Position numbers and translations under genes: made by a program | Assembly (NCBI GenBank): GCA_030015575.1 | Contig: JASDDO010000026.1 | Span: 69,403,433-69,467,432, forward strand | DNA length: 64,000 bases | Reading direction: 5' to 3' | Source of the DNA: Agapanthus africanus | Taxonomy: Eukaryota; Streptophyta; Magnoliopsida; Asparagales; Amaryllidaceae | The notes under the pieces: model-generated | What the model was told of the DNA's origin: nothing | What the model saw: the letters and a program-made list of their open reading frames with translations, nothing else | Databases searched by the model: none | In this document: piece by piece, positions 19,802 to 30,578 of the stretch | How the letters are laid out: each line of letters opens with the position of its first letter | Position numbering within the stretch: position 1 is the stretch's first letter

Positions 19802-20371
19802 ATGGATTCCCCGAACAACACCAGCACCAATGTCAGCAACACACCTCCACTACTACCACTCACAGCTGCCATTCCTGCTCCACTCAACGAGCAAACGGTT
19901 CTGCTTGAGGAAATCCGAAGCTTCCTGGTTGGACTGCAGCAGCAGACTGCTATATTATTGAACCGACCAGAAGTAGAAGCAACCGTCAGAAAACGCTCTG
20001 CCACCCAGATGGCAAGAGGAACCTACACTACACAACCTACAAAACCCAAGAGACAGAAGGAAATAATTAACCAGTCAAGTTCAGGGTTTTGCTACTACTG
20101 CCATAGGAATGGACACTTGTGGAAGGACTGTAGGCGCGCAAAAGGCCAGTGCCTAGTTTGCGGCGCATCCGATCATAGAATTGGAGACTGTCCCGATAGA
20201 CGCAACTCAGCCCACACACCCACTAACTACCCGCAGCAGCCAGGTATCAAGACTCCAGCACCTAGTCTTGCACTCCCAGCATCACCTCCGCATGGACCAT
20301 CCCTACCTAGTCAGGCATCGATGTATCAGCTTACACAGGAAAATGTGTCGAGACTCAAGCCTCCACCTTAA
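19802..20371 (+). CDS. Short Gag-like protein with two CCHC zinc knuckles
   Basis: 189 residues, uninterrupted, from a Met 213 bp after the 5' LTR. The N-terminal half is rich in Thr, Pro and Leu with a helical stretch (EQTVLLEEIRSFLVGLQQQT). Two adjacent zinc knuckles, CYYCHRNGHLWKDC and CLVCGASDHRIGDC, both fit C-X2-C-X4-H-X4-C and would bind nucleic acid. The C-terminal tail is rich in Pro and Ser. A full chromovirus Gag is about twice as long and has a capsid domain, which is missing here. The gene stands alone between the LTRs, with no enzyme ORF, so particle proteins would have to come from another element. Confidence 0.8.
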   Translation: MDSPNNTSTNVSNTPPLLPLTAAIPAPLNEQTVLLEEIRSFLVGLQQQTAILLNRPEVEATVRKRSATQMARGTYTTQPTKPKRQKEIINQSSSGFCYYCHRNGHLWKDCRRAKGQCLVCGASDHRIGDCPDRRNSAHTPTNYPQQPGIKTPAPSLALPASPPHGPSLPSQASMYQLTQENVSRLKPPP

Positions 20372-20550
20372 CAGCCTTAGAACCTGAGACTAGGAACCAA
20401 GGTAACCCAGGTAACTCTCTCACTTTGACCAAAACATTTTGCAATGTTTCTTTCTTCTAAATATTTTCATACACTACCAATAGTTCTGTTACAAAACTTT
20501 CTTTGAAACTGTTACATCTTCCTTTTACAAATTTCGAGGACGGAATTTTT

Positions 20551-20565
20551 ATAAGGAGGGTAGAA
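20551..20565 (+). other. Polypurine tract of the chromovirus-like element
   Basis: ATAAGGAGGGTAGAA lies directly before the 3' LTR start TGTAACAACCC, preceded by TTTCGAGGACGGAATTTT, the usual sequence in front of this tract in Tekay/Del chromoviruses. It would prime plus-strand synthesis. Confidence 0.88.
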
Positions 20566-22037
20566 TGTAACAACCCTAATTTTTCTATACACTTTTCTAT
20601 ATAATTTTTTTTTAAAAATCCATAAAGGAGTATTTTAACCTGAGCACAATATATAAGTAATTATTTTGTTATTAAATAACTCCATTTTTAGTGTACATAA
20701 AATTGTTTTAAAATTAAAGTATACTTGGGGTATTTAATGTTGCTGTTACCACTTTAAGTATTTATTTTCCCACAATAATTATAAGAAGGAGTTTGTAGCT
20801 CATTGGTAACACCTTGCACTGCTGAACCAAGCCACCAGAGTTCAAATCTCCTGCCCCACATTATTTTTATATTGTTTTTGTTTTAAATTCCTTGGAAGCC
20901 CAACAGTCCACAGACCATAACTCCCAAACTTTGAACTGAACCCAGAAATCTAAATATACCAGTGCCTACCCTACGAGATTCCCCACCCACCGACCACCGG
21001 ACTCGGCCGGGATCGGCCGAGTTGGGCCGGCGCCGCCGAGTCCCCTGAACGAAAAATGTGTCTTTTTGTATTCCTAACTCCCCCGCACACACCATTTATT
21101 TGGATCGGTTCCCGAAACTTAATTATTCTCCATTTACTACAATTTTTAATTAATTTCTACATATTTTTACAATTTTTTTTAATTAAAAACTCTTCACCTA
21201 TCCTATCCTAGCCTACCCTATAAATACACCTCCTACCCTCTACCCTCTCATTCCAAAACCCTAAGCTCACTCTCTCAAAACCTTCTCAAGAGCTGTGTAC
21301 TTTGAAAACAAGTTCGCGGCGAAGCTCCGACGAAATTCCGACGGAAATTCCGGCGACGTTTTTAGGAACAACCGGCGACGAAGTAACGCCTCGACAACCC
21401 CTTTAGTCCCCCTTTCACTTCTTTGCTTAATCAAAACCCGTAAGTCCCATTCTATCCCCATTTCTATTTCTCTAAAATACGAAATTACAAAACCCGACGG
21501 AATCGGAACAAACCCGATTTCCGATTTGGTTTTCTATAAAATTTCACTTCTCACCAATACATTCATGCTTAAATATCTTTATGTTGACTATTAAACATTT
21601 AACAATAAATTTTAATAAGTTTCATCACATGAAATGATAGCCTTTCCAATTTATCGTATTTTTTCACTTAAATACCATAATGTTTCAATTTCACATTCTT
21701 TGCTATACATTTAAAGTAGAGCATGAGATAATGACCTACCTCCACACACACGCAAATACAATCTAAACGATATCATCAAAAAAACTTAGAATACGATAAA
21801 ACAATACTTTCATTTAAATATCATATTTTTAATAAAATCAATTCTAAAAGTTTAGCTTTGATACACTTTTAAATAAATACCTCTTATTAGGAAAACACGA
21901 TAATTTGTGGACATCGATCGTTTATCTAAACCTGACTTTGTGGTGTCTAGGCTAGGCAAGTGAACAAAGGTAACTTTAAAAGGCCCGTCTCACGATTCGT
22001 GAGCGGATCCCTCCTTTCCTCATTTGTACTTACCTGG
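20566..22037 (+). repeat. 3' LTR of the chromovirus-like element, left part
   Basis: Starts TGTAACAACCC. It contains the uninterrupted version of the Tat target site (GTG-CCTAC at 20,965), a TATA box at about 21,219-21,228 and the shared leader module. It stops at TTACCTGG, where a younger element begins at 22,038, and continues at 28,901. Joined, the two parts give about 3.15 kb. Confidence 0.88.
20790..20863 (+). other. tRNA-like segment with Pol III A and B boxes
   Basis: TAGCTCATTGG (20,798-20,808) fits an A box and GAGTTCAAATCTCC (20,840-20,853) fits a B box at tRNA-like spacing; a T-rich tail follows the CCCCACA end. The ends do not pair as an acceptor stem, so this is not an intact tRNA gene. 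It looks like a tRNA-derived SINE head or fossil inside the LTR. Confidence 0.55.
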
Positions 22038-23482
22038 TGTTCAGTTGATAAAACTGCACATTTGTATTACATTTTTCCTACCATTTTCATATTAAAAAAT
22101 GACTTTATTATAATATATTATACATATGAGGGTTTATGTGTAAAAACATTATTTTCCATTTGTTAATATATTTTAATTATCATTTGGTAGAAAAATGTAT
22201 GCAAATATTATTGACCTAATCCTAGTAGAACAAAGTCTACTAAAATCTTATTTGAGTTGTTGTGCAGAATTTTCCAAGTTGTTATGCAGAATATATCAAA
22301 GAAATCAAGCTGTTGAAGAAATCTTGCCAAATTAAGAAGCAAAACTTGGAGACCAAGTCTGGAAGCAACCGAGAGAAGATTTCTGAATTATGAAGGTGCC
22401 TAGGATTGCCACATGTCACAAGATGCAAGCACAAGAATTTTGATCAAGAGATCTCACCCGTTGGCCGCGGATCCGCGGCCTTAGCCCCCATTTGCCGCGG
22501 ATCCGCCGCAATATTGTGGAGTTAGAGTGCAATATTTTTTGGGGTGAATCAAATCTATATTTTACCAAGTTTTCAACAATAAAATTCTGGCTTTGCATTA
22601 TAAAAGGGCACCGAGAGCCTCTTGGAAAAGTCATCAAGCCGAAGAGATCACGAAGCTCCCGACGCCCACGCATCCAGGCTGATCATCGACTGTTCGACTA
22701 CCTCCTTAGGAAAGATCGAGAAGCAAATCAAGTTTTGTAATCATTTTCTACGGATTAAAAGTGTAGTTTGAAGAAGTCGATTAATAAAGGTAGTTATTTT
22801 ATTTAATTGTTTTTTTTATTATGTTTTCCCTCTCTTTCTTTTCATCTTCTTTTCCCAACATGCGCGAGTAATTCTCCGCTTGTTAGGGTTCGTAGGATTA
22901 GGGTAGGCTAATGGACGATGAAAATAATTAAACCCTTTTTAAGTCCTATAAAGTTTAGGAACTTTATCAAAAGAATCATTAACATCCTAATCGGGCGCGC
23001 TAGCAATTCTTTGCTAGTTCCGACCGTGATTAGAGATTAGATTAATGATTGTTTTGGTAAAGGCTAGATATGAACGGAGTGCCGTGTCGAGATAAGGGTT
23101 AAGAGTGGGATTCCTTTTCCCTCCAGAAACCCTAATCTACACGCATCACCGTCGCTCTAGTTCTAAATCTATTAATGGATAAAAAGGGTAACTTTTAATT
23201 AATCGTCCATAACTACTAAATCCTAACGAACCCTACAAGCCCTCTTATTATATTATTTACATCTTTAAAATAATCTAGATCTATATTTTACATTCTTGTT
23301 TAACGTAGATCTAGAAACCATTCAACAAATTCTTTCTTCCTCCTCTCTTTTTCAACACATCTAAAGTAAGAATAAAAGGTTCCACGTTTTCCAGAGGACG
23401 ACCCGTACTCACCTCGGTCTAGCTACGCGCGACACCGTTCTGATTGCGGTAAACTACAAAACACACTATTTCGAACCAATCA
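22038..23482 (+). repeat. 5' LTR of the young non-autonomous element
   Basis: TGTTCAGTTG...CGAACCAATCA. It carries the perfect palindrome GGCCGCGGATCCGCGGCC at 22,463-22,480 and a close second one (GCCGCGGATCCGCCGC) 31 bp further. TTATAAAAGGGCACC (about 22,598) is a likely TATA region, followed by a leader with several short ORFs that are not supported as genes. Confidence 0.93.
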
Positions 23483-23484
23483 AA

Positions 23485-23502
23485 TGGCGCCGTTGCCGGG
23501 GA
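23485..23502 (+). other. Primer binding site, Athila type
   Basis: TGGCGCCGTTGCCGGGGA begins 2 bp after the 5' LTR. This is the typical Athila-clade primer site; the minus-strand Athila-type element at 43-54 kb has the same site with one change. Confidence 0.92.
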
Positions 23503-24305
23503 TACGTGCGTAATTTTTTATTTTTACTATTTGTGTTGAATTCTTATACGATCTATATCATAATAAAACAAAACTGCAAATTGCATATTTAACGATTTGT
23601 GTGTGAATTTTGCGAGGGAATCTGGAGTCACGGACTTGAGGAAACAGGAGATCTAAGGTTTCGCACTTCTCTGGTATCTTTCTTAACTCCTTCTCTCTCC
23701 TCTCAAATCCAATAAAATCTATTTTCTGCAGGATTCTTTGCAAAATAGCGCCGCTCAAAAATCTTTTTGCAAAAGTTTTGTGATTGGTTTTGTTTTGCAT
23801 ATTTTAATACGGACTTTAAGGGGCAAAGACCAAATCAAGATTAGGTAGGGATTTCATCACCCTTCCTAAGCCCCACAAATCACAAACCGAGCATATAGAT
23901 CAACCCTTCATTAATTTAAAAAATATCTAGACCAGACTCTAACGACTGTCGCGCTCATTAAGGACAGAGGAAGGTCGTGGGTAATCTATCGTTTATCTGC
24001 ATTACTTTTGTAGTGCCTAGGCAAGTGTGTCAAAGGCTAGTGGTTTTTAATTAGGCCCACTACCGTGGTTCCTTCCCACTTACCTGGCACTTACCTGGCT
24101 ACAAGGGTAGTACGGAGGCGGTAGAGGATTGATCGTGCGGCTTGTCCTTTGGAAGTCTAGGAGCGGTCTAGAGACTGGACCTAGGTAACCATAGTTGTAA
24201 GGTTGTTTGCGCATTTTTATGTGATTTGTCTAAATCCGTCATTTTTCAAAACAAACCAATTATTTTCTCCCCTTTTTACCCCTTCCCCCTTCTTCTATTC
24301 TTATA
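23503..24305 (+). other. Untranslated leader of the young non-autonomous element
   Basis: No ORF. From about 23,930 to 24,200 it resembles the leader of the Athila-type element (shared words GACTGTCGCGCTCATTA and AGTGCCTAGGCAAGTG). Confidence 0.7.
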
Positions 24306-25025
24306 ATGGGTAACCTAAACAGAAGAACACTTGCCGAGCTTTGCTGTCCACAACCAGATATCTCTTGTTTTCGAAATCCCTTCGGTATACCGTCCGGCTC
24401 TTCCATGTCCTTAAGAGATCATATAGAACAAGCAGGAAGAAACAGTTGGCCACCTCAGTCTAGGTCTTATCAACCGTATCCTAATCCTACACCTGTTTCA
24501 GTTGAAACCCAGAGTGAGGAAGCCCCTAGACGAATGTCCATTGCTGAGCACATAGCTAGGGCTAGAGGCCAAAGTTTCAACCCGGACCGATATCAACTAT
24601 CACCTCCACTTTCCAAAGAAGAGTTTGATAGCCAACCGACCAACCCATATCAATATTCTTCTTATCATAATTTTAATCCTACTCCTACCGATTTTTCGCA
24701 ACCATTCTATTCCTATCAATCCAATCCGACTTTTCCACCTTCTCTAGACAGTTCTTCTAATCAGTCATTTGGGAGTTTTAATTATCCACAGGAATTTCAA
24801 TCTTATACCGAAACCCCTTATCAACCAAAGTCTAGTCTTGAGCGGAAATTAGAAGAAGGTATAGTGATGATGAACCGCATTAGAGAGGAATGGAAGGAAA
24901 GCATGGCTAAATATGAAAGGGAAATGAGTTCCGAACCAGCCCAAAATTTTTCAGTATATAATACGGGCATCGGACAAAATGAGAATTTGGGTAGAGAGAC
25001 AGAATTATATACCCTTCCTAATTAA
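24306..25025 (+). CDS. ORF A, unknown protein, possibly derived from Athila Gag
   Basis: 239 residues, uninterrupted, first long ORF after the leader. The N-terminus (RRTLAELCCPQPDISC) recalls the RTLKEL-type start of Athila Gag proteins. Two similar short blocks follow, MSLRDHIEQAGRNSW and MSIAEHIARARGQSF. The middle is rich in Ser, Pro, Tyr and Gln, and the end has a charged helix (LERKLEEGIVMMNRIREEWK). There is no capsid domain, zinc knuckle, membrane segment or enzyme motif. A Gag-derived origin is inference. It is followed 66 bp later by ORF B. Confidence 0.55.
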   Translation: MGNLNRRTLAELCCPQPDISCFRNPFGIPSGSSMSLRDHIEQAGRNSWPPQSRSYQPYPNPTPVSVETQSEEAPRRMSIAEHIARARGQSFNPDRYQLSPPLSKEEFDSQPTNPYQYSSYHNFNPTPTDFSQPFYSYQSNPTFPPSLDSSSNQSFGSFNYPQEFQSYTETPYQPKSSLERKLEEGIVMMNRIREEWKESMAKYEREMSSEPAQNFSVYNTGIGQNENLGRETELYTLPN

Positions 25026-25091
25026 ACTTCCCCTTTCTAAACTGAAATCCACAACTCCAGTTTCATAGATTCATCAAGTACACCAAATAGA

Positions 25092-26039
25092 ATGACTGAT
25101 AAGTTGTGTGACTTTGTAGTGTTTGATTTACCCGACTGTGAAGGGTCCATTTCAAGTGAAACCATAGCCAACCCTTGTGATCTCTACACCTCCACTCTTG
25201 AACCAAAACTGATTGAAAACCATACTTTTGATAAGGTGTTTGAGAATTTTAACCTTCACTTGAATAAGGTGATTGACATTGGGGATATATTGATTGATGA
25301 ACCCGAAATTTTGGATGATTTTGTCCCACCAATTCATCAAATCCTTTCACTTCCTTGTGGTCATCATCTTGAGCCTTTAATTCTTCCTGAACCCCAAATA
25401 TGTCTTGAAGTTGATGATAATGGTATACCCAAAGATCAGACCGAAATACAGCCTCTATCTTCCACATCTGGTTCAGCAACACTCGACACACCAATTTGTT
25501 TACCCATTTCACCTTCTACTTTCTCCGGTTCTTCTTCTGTTCCTATAGTTTCAGTGAGTTTTAATGAACCACAATCCTTTAACTCAAGTTCAATAATACC
25601 AGAAATTCAACTTGATTTGGATATTTTTGAAAATGAGATAGATGAGTTTTTCGAGTCCTCTACCTCAATAATTTTTGAATCAAGTAAGATAAATTCTGGC
25701 ACAAAACTCGTTGACAGCAAAATGTTCAATCACACCATCGATAAAAATTTTGAAGAACTTTTTGCTGACGAACTTGAATTTTTAAACAATACGGATTTTG
25801 TGATTGATCAATCTCCACCTATAGAGGTTGAACCGTCACCATTCCTTCTTCCTAATCATTCACATTCATCATCATTCTTTCTTTTCTCTAATTTCAAACC
25901 CTTTCCAGACCACCCCTTATCCCTTCCCCACTTTTTCTTGACTCGATACAACACATTCTTCCACCAACCTATACGATATACTGATAAAATCTTTGACTGG
26001 TTGGTGTTAACTTTTGGTCTTTGTAAAGTCTTACTTTGA
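25092..26039 (+). CDS. ORF B, unknown acidic protein
   Basis: 315 residues, uninterrupted. It is strongly acidic, rich in Ser, Asp, Glu, Ile and Phe (for example LDLDIFENEIDEFFESS), with a Pro/Ser middle and a more hydrophobic end (IFDWLVLTFGLCKVLL). No known domain was recognised. In Athila polyproteins the stretch between protease and reverse transcriptase is also acidic and Phe-rich, so it may be a remnant of that linker, but I see no clear match. Conservation of the open frame in a recent element suggests it may be used. Confidence 0.5.
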   Translation: MTDKLCDFVVFDLPDCEGSISSETIANPCDLYTSTLEPKLIENHTFDKVFENFNLHLNKVIDIGDILIDEPEILDDFVPPIHQILSLPCGHHLEPLILPEPQICLEVDDNGIPKDQTEIQPLSSTSGSATLDTPICLPISPSTFSGSSSVPIVSVSFNEPQSFNSSSIIPEIQLDLDIFENEIDEFFESSTSIIFESSKINSGTKLVDSKMFNHTIDKNFEELFADELEFLNNTDFVIDQSPPIEVEPSPFLLPNHSHSSSFFLFSNFKPFPDHPLSLPHFFLTRYNTFFHQPIRYTDKIFDWLVLTFGLCKVLL

Positions 26040-27440
26040 CCAAATGACACACCCCCTCTTAAAATGCTTCGTATTGTCTAACTCATGTTTGAGTGGGGGT
26101 ATATTTTTGGCTCTTGAACATAACTTTTGTCCTCAAATTTGTGAGCCAAAAATAAGTTTGGGGGAGGATTTTCACTTTCATATATTCTTGCCCCCATTAA
26201 TAATTTCCTCCCAAGTCTACAGGTTTTTGAGCTTAACAGATGACATCAGTGAGGACACTGCTGTAAACAGATTTGGGGGAGGTTTGTGCTTATTTACACA
26301 TCAATTTGCATCATACTTTGCATAAGCACAATATTTTCAAAAAAATTTCAAAAATTTTCTTTTATAACAAAAGAATAGAAATTGAAAAATTACATCCAAA
26401 AGATAGGAATAGTTTAAGAAAACCAAGAAAATTAGAAGTTTTCTTAAACGAACTAGTAATAAATAGTTATGAGCTGTTGTCCCAAGGGTTAGTAAGATGA
26501 AGGAAGTCACTAATCTGAGGATAAAAATAAGTCTGTAAAATAGTTTCTATTCTGGAAGCCAAACATTTGAATGTTGATACCCTACTATATGCACTTACAC
26601 ACGTCTTGAAACTCGGGATAGTAGAGGATACCTTGAAATGCTCTTGTCTAAAAGCCAAAGTATGAAGGAAATGAAAAAAAAATGAAGAAAATATGAAAAT
26701 GGTGGGAAAAAAAATGAACACTGGTTTTGTTATCGCCAAGGCAGCAATAAAAAAATATAGCGAGGGTGCCTCTTCACCTAGTGCCCTAAGGCCAACTGGT
26801 CTGGGAGTCACTGCTAAGCCTTAGGTGGTGCAAAACGAGGAAAATATTATCACCTAATTAGTAAGCACATGAGTAATCGGTTGGTTAGTACCTCAAGAAG
26901 TATTAACGGTCGCATGAAAATGTGTGAGCAAATCTTTAATATTCATTAAATTAAAGAGTACTAAGGTAGATGGACAAGAGTATGATAGCTTGAATTGAAT
27001 TCTCCGAGTGTAGGGATGTTCTTTACACACACGTGGGGTTATATGATTAATGTTTGGAAGAAAGGTAGGAATGAAGAATAAAGACGATGTTTTATTGAAG
27101 GGTAATGTGATTTCTAACATTTTTTTTCATGACTATTAAGATAGGGCTCATGACAACTGAAAAGCTAGCATAGTTGGAAACTCTTCTTTTCAAAGTATTT
27201 CTTTTATGGTTCTTGTCTTTATATGTAAATTTCACCATCTCTCTTTTGTTATAGGATTTTGTGGGTGTAATCCGCTGAAAACCCTCAGGAGACAACACTC
27301 CTCCTACTAGGGACACCTAGAGGTTTAACGGCTTGTTGCACGTGCTCAGTGCAATCGTGTCTGCCTACGAAAGTGTGCTTAGTTTTCTCCTTTCTTTTTC
27401 TCCTCTTGAATAAACTAGTTTGCTCGGGACGATCAAAGAT
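26040..27440 (+). other. Non-coding 3' internal region of the young element
   Basis: No gene. AGTTTGGGGGAGGAT-like purine tracts occur at about 26,155 and 26,270. Between about 26,590 and 26,765 the sequence matches the region just inside the 3' LTR of the Athila-type element (reverse strand of 43,928-44,105). Confidence 0.65.
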
Positions 27441-27455
27441 AAGTTTGGGGGTATT
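27441..27455 (+). other. Polypurine tract of the young element
   Basis: AAGTTTGGGGGTATT lies directly before the 3' LTR start at 27,456; GTTTGGGGG-type tracts are usual in the Athila clade. Confidence 0.75.
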
Positions 27456-28900
27456 TGTTCAGTTGATAAAACTGCACATTTGTATTACATTTTTCCTACC
27501 ATTTTCATATTAAAAAAGGACTTTATTATAATATATTATACATATGAGGGTTTATGTGTAAAAACATTATTTTCCATGTGTTAATATATTTTAATTATCA
27601 TTTGGTAGGAAAATGTATGCAAATATTATTGACCTAATCCTAGTAGAACAAAGTCTACTAAAATCTTATTTGAGTTGTTGTGCAGAATTTTCCAAGTTGT
27701 TATGCAGAATATATCAAAGAAATCAAGCTGTTGAAGAAATCTTGCCAAATTAAGAAGCAAAACTTGGAGACCAAGTCTGGAAGCAACCGAGAGAAGATTT
27801 CTGAATTATGAAGGTGCCTAGGATTGCCACATGTCACAAGATGCAAGCACAAGAATTTTGATCAAGAGATCTCACCCGTTGGCCGCGGATCCGCGGCCTT
27901 AGCCCCCATTTGCCGCGGATCCGCCGCAATATTGTGGAGTTAGAGTGCAATATTTTTTGGGGTGAATCAAATCTATATTTTACCAAGTTTTCAACAATAA
28001 GATTCTGGCTTTACACTATAAAAGGGCACCGAGAGCCTCTTGAAAAAGTCATCAAGCCGAAGAGATCACGAAGCTCCCGACGCTCACGCATCCAGGCTGA
28101 TCATCGACTGTTCGACTACCTCCTTAGGAAAGATCGAGAAGCAAATCAAGTTTTGTAATCATTTTCTACGGATTAAAAGTGTAGTTTGAAGAAGTCGATT
28201 AATAAAGGTAGTTATTTTATTTAATTGTTTTTTTTATTATGTTTTCCCTCTCTTTCTTTTCATCTTCTTTTCCCAACATGCGCGAGTAATTCTCCGGTTG
28301 TTAGGGTTCGTAGGATTAGGGTAGGCTAATGGACGATGAAAATAATTAAACCCTTTTTAAGTCCTATAAAGTTTAGGAACTTTATCAAAAGAATCATTAA
28401 CATCCTAATCGGGCGCGCTAGCAATTCTTTGCTAGTTCCGACCGTAATTAGAGATTAGATTAATGATTGTTTTGGTAAAGGCTAGATATGAACGGAGTGC
28501 CGTGTCGAGATAAGGGTTAAGAGTGGGATTCCTTTTCCCTCCAGAAACCCTAATCTACACGCATCACCGTCGCTCTAGTTCTAAATCTATTAATGGATAA
28601 AAAGGGTAACTTTTAATTAATCGTCCATAACTACTAAATCCTAACGAACCCTACAAGCCCTCTTATTATATTATTTACATCTTTAAAATAATCTAGATCT
28701 ATATTTTACATTCTTGTTTAACGTAGATCTAGAAACCATTCAACAAATTCTTTCTTCTTCCTCTCTTTTTCAACACTTCTAAAGTAAGAATAAAAGGTTC
28801 CACGTTTCCCAGAGGACGACCCGTACTCACCTCGGTCTAGCTACGCGCGACACCGTTCTGATTGTGGTAAACTACAAAACACACTTTTTCGTATCAATCA
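27456..28900 (+). repeat. 3' LTR of the young non-autonomous element
   Basis: Same length as the 5' copy and nearly identical. The palindrome is at 27,881-27,898. It ends ATCAATCA, then the CCTGG duplication and the interrupted LTR resume. Confidence 0.93.
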
Positions 28901-30578
28901 CCTGGCCACAATTGGCGGTGAAGAGGCGATTTGAGACTTCTAACGACTTGTCGTTTAGACCATTTAGAAATAGGCTGGTTGACTTAGGAAATCCTAGAAT
29001 CTACACCTTTGCAAATAAATACCTTTTACTTTATAAAACCGTTTTCTAAAGGATTAGTATTTTACAATCTTTGCAAAGCGCCGCTACAACCCATTTTTGG
29101 GGAACCCGTTCGGGATTGTGCGGTTTGTCGCACACCCTCGGGCTAGTAGTGCGAGATTCAGACCTCCGCAAGGAGCATTCGGTCTCGAAAGGTTTAAAAT
29201 AGGACATCTTAAGAAAATGAGATTTTTGGAATATAAAATATTTATTAAAATTATTTTTGTATAAATATATGTATATTTATCATTTAAATAGCTATTTTAT
29301 TATAATATAAATTTTCCATCTTTTTCTAAAAATCACAAGAATAAATTTTACACTAAAATACCATGAACTTCAAATGATCAATATTACAGATAAATACCCT
29401 TATTTATAAAACTAGGATATTTTGACTAGAAATGTCACAACATAAAATCCACCCTCATTACAACTCTAAAGACGAACAATAAATACTTGAGGTGTATTTT
29501 GAAAAGTATATAAAAGTATTTTTACATAAAACCCTCTCAAGTTTTATAAATTACCCTAAGGACCCTAGCAATTATAAGACTTCGATTCACATTCCTGATT
29601 GTCTGACTTGGGTTTGAGTCTGATTAATCTAACTTGAATATGATTCAAGTCAATCTATAATCTACAAGATTCCAATTCAATATGAACACATGAATCTATG
29701 AACACAATTATCAATTTATATAACTTGACTGAACCGAACCATGGATATATATTCCTTTTACATGATTCTCAGTATTCCATTTACATGACTATACGGTTAC
29801 AACCGTTTCCTGATATCATGGTTTCAGTCGGTCGGTCAATCAATCATACAACCAATACAATTTACAAAATAACAATACAAACAAGACATCGCGGGTTTAA
29901 GGGGTAGATTGGTACGGAAGGTGTTAAGGGTGGCACGAGGTAGTCAGATTAAGACACCTAACCTATATTCCATTGTTGTTGTACCGTGGCATAAACGGTT
30001 CCTTGTACATTCCGTTGCCCTAGTCTCTGGCATATAGAGACTCCCCTCGTATACACTGGCATTCTTCTGTACCAAGCTACAAATAACAGCGTTAACACTA
30101 AATACATCAATATAATAATATAATACAACTATAAAAGCTACTCTCTCTCTCTTACTCTCTGTCTATTCCTCCCTTATCTTTGGGACTTACCGAGCAACCT
30201 GTTCGTTGACGACATTCTGTTTCTTTCTTCTTTGAATGTTGTCAGGTGATTTGGACCCGGCAGAGACCGAGCCATCGCAAGAAGACTTGAAACAGTTTAC
30301 TGAAGACCATGCACTTTAGTTTCACTGTACACTTTTCCTCTCTGTACTTTTCATTTCTTGTTATACCACTATTTAGGCATCTTTTATTTCAGTTGTATTT
30401 CCTTTCATGTATTGTACAAAGAATGTTAATAAATAAATGTTGTTGTTCTTTTTATTTCTTATCTCTTGTGTATTTATTTTATATTGCTTAGATACGCTTA
30501 GCGTATGTACTTCTGAGTATATACGTAGCGGACCTCGTCGCGTCCCCTTCGCCGTACACTGGGAAGCGGGGCATGATA
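28901..30578 (+). repeat. 3' LTR of the chromovirus-like element, right part
   Basis: Continues from 22,037 after the duplicated CCTGG and parallels 17,918-19,588. It ends GGGGCATGATA (5' copy: GGGGCGTGACA), so the terminal CA has mutated to TA. From 30,579 the sequence is copia gag. Confidence 0.88.

Larger units (their letters stand above)
22038..28900 (+). mobile_element. Complete non-autonomous LTR retrotransposon with Athila-type primer site
   Basis: Both ends are defined. TGTTCAGTTG starts at 22,038 and CGTATCAATCA ends at 28,900, flanked by the perfect duplication CCTGG (22,033-22,037 and 28,901-28,905), and the interrupted LTR matches its uninterrupted copy at 17,916. The LTRs are both 1,445 bp (22,038-23,482 and 27,456-28,900). 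The internal 3.97 kb has a primer site, two ORFs and a purine tract, but no protease, polymerase or integrase. By eye the LTRs differ at roughly 15-20 positions, a little over 1 percent, so it is recent compared with its neighbours. Confidence 0.95.
16808..30578 (+). mobile_element. Chromovirus-like non-autonomous element carrying only a gag knuckle ORF
   Basis: Plus-strand element with very long LTRs: the right part of the 5' LTR (16,808-19,588), an internal region of only 977 bp, and a 3' LTR (20,566-22,037 plus 28,901-30,578) split by a younger insertion. The purine tract and LTR start (AAGGAGGGTAGAATGTAACA) are typical of Tekay/Del-type chromoviruses. Protease, reverse transcriptase and integrase are absent, which matches the plant class called TR-GAG (terminal repeats plus a gag ORF). 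It is inserted in the gag region of a copia element (copia resumes at 30,579). Confidence 0.82.

Noticed and set aside
20790-20863. Functional tRNA gene
   Set aside because: A and B boxes are present but the ends do not form an acceptor stem and no normal anticodon arm could be drawn.
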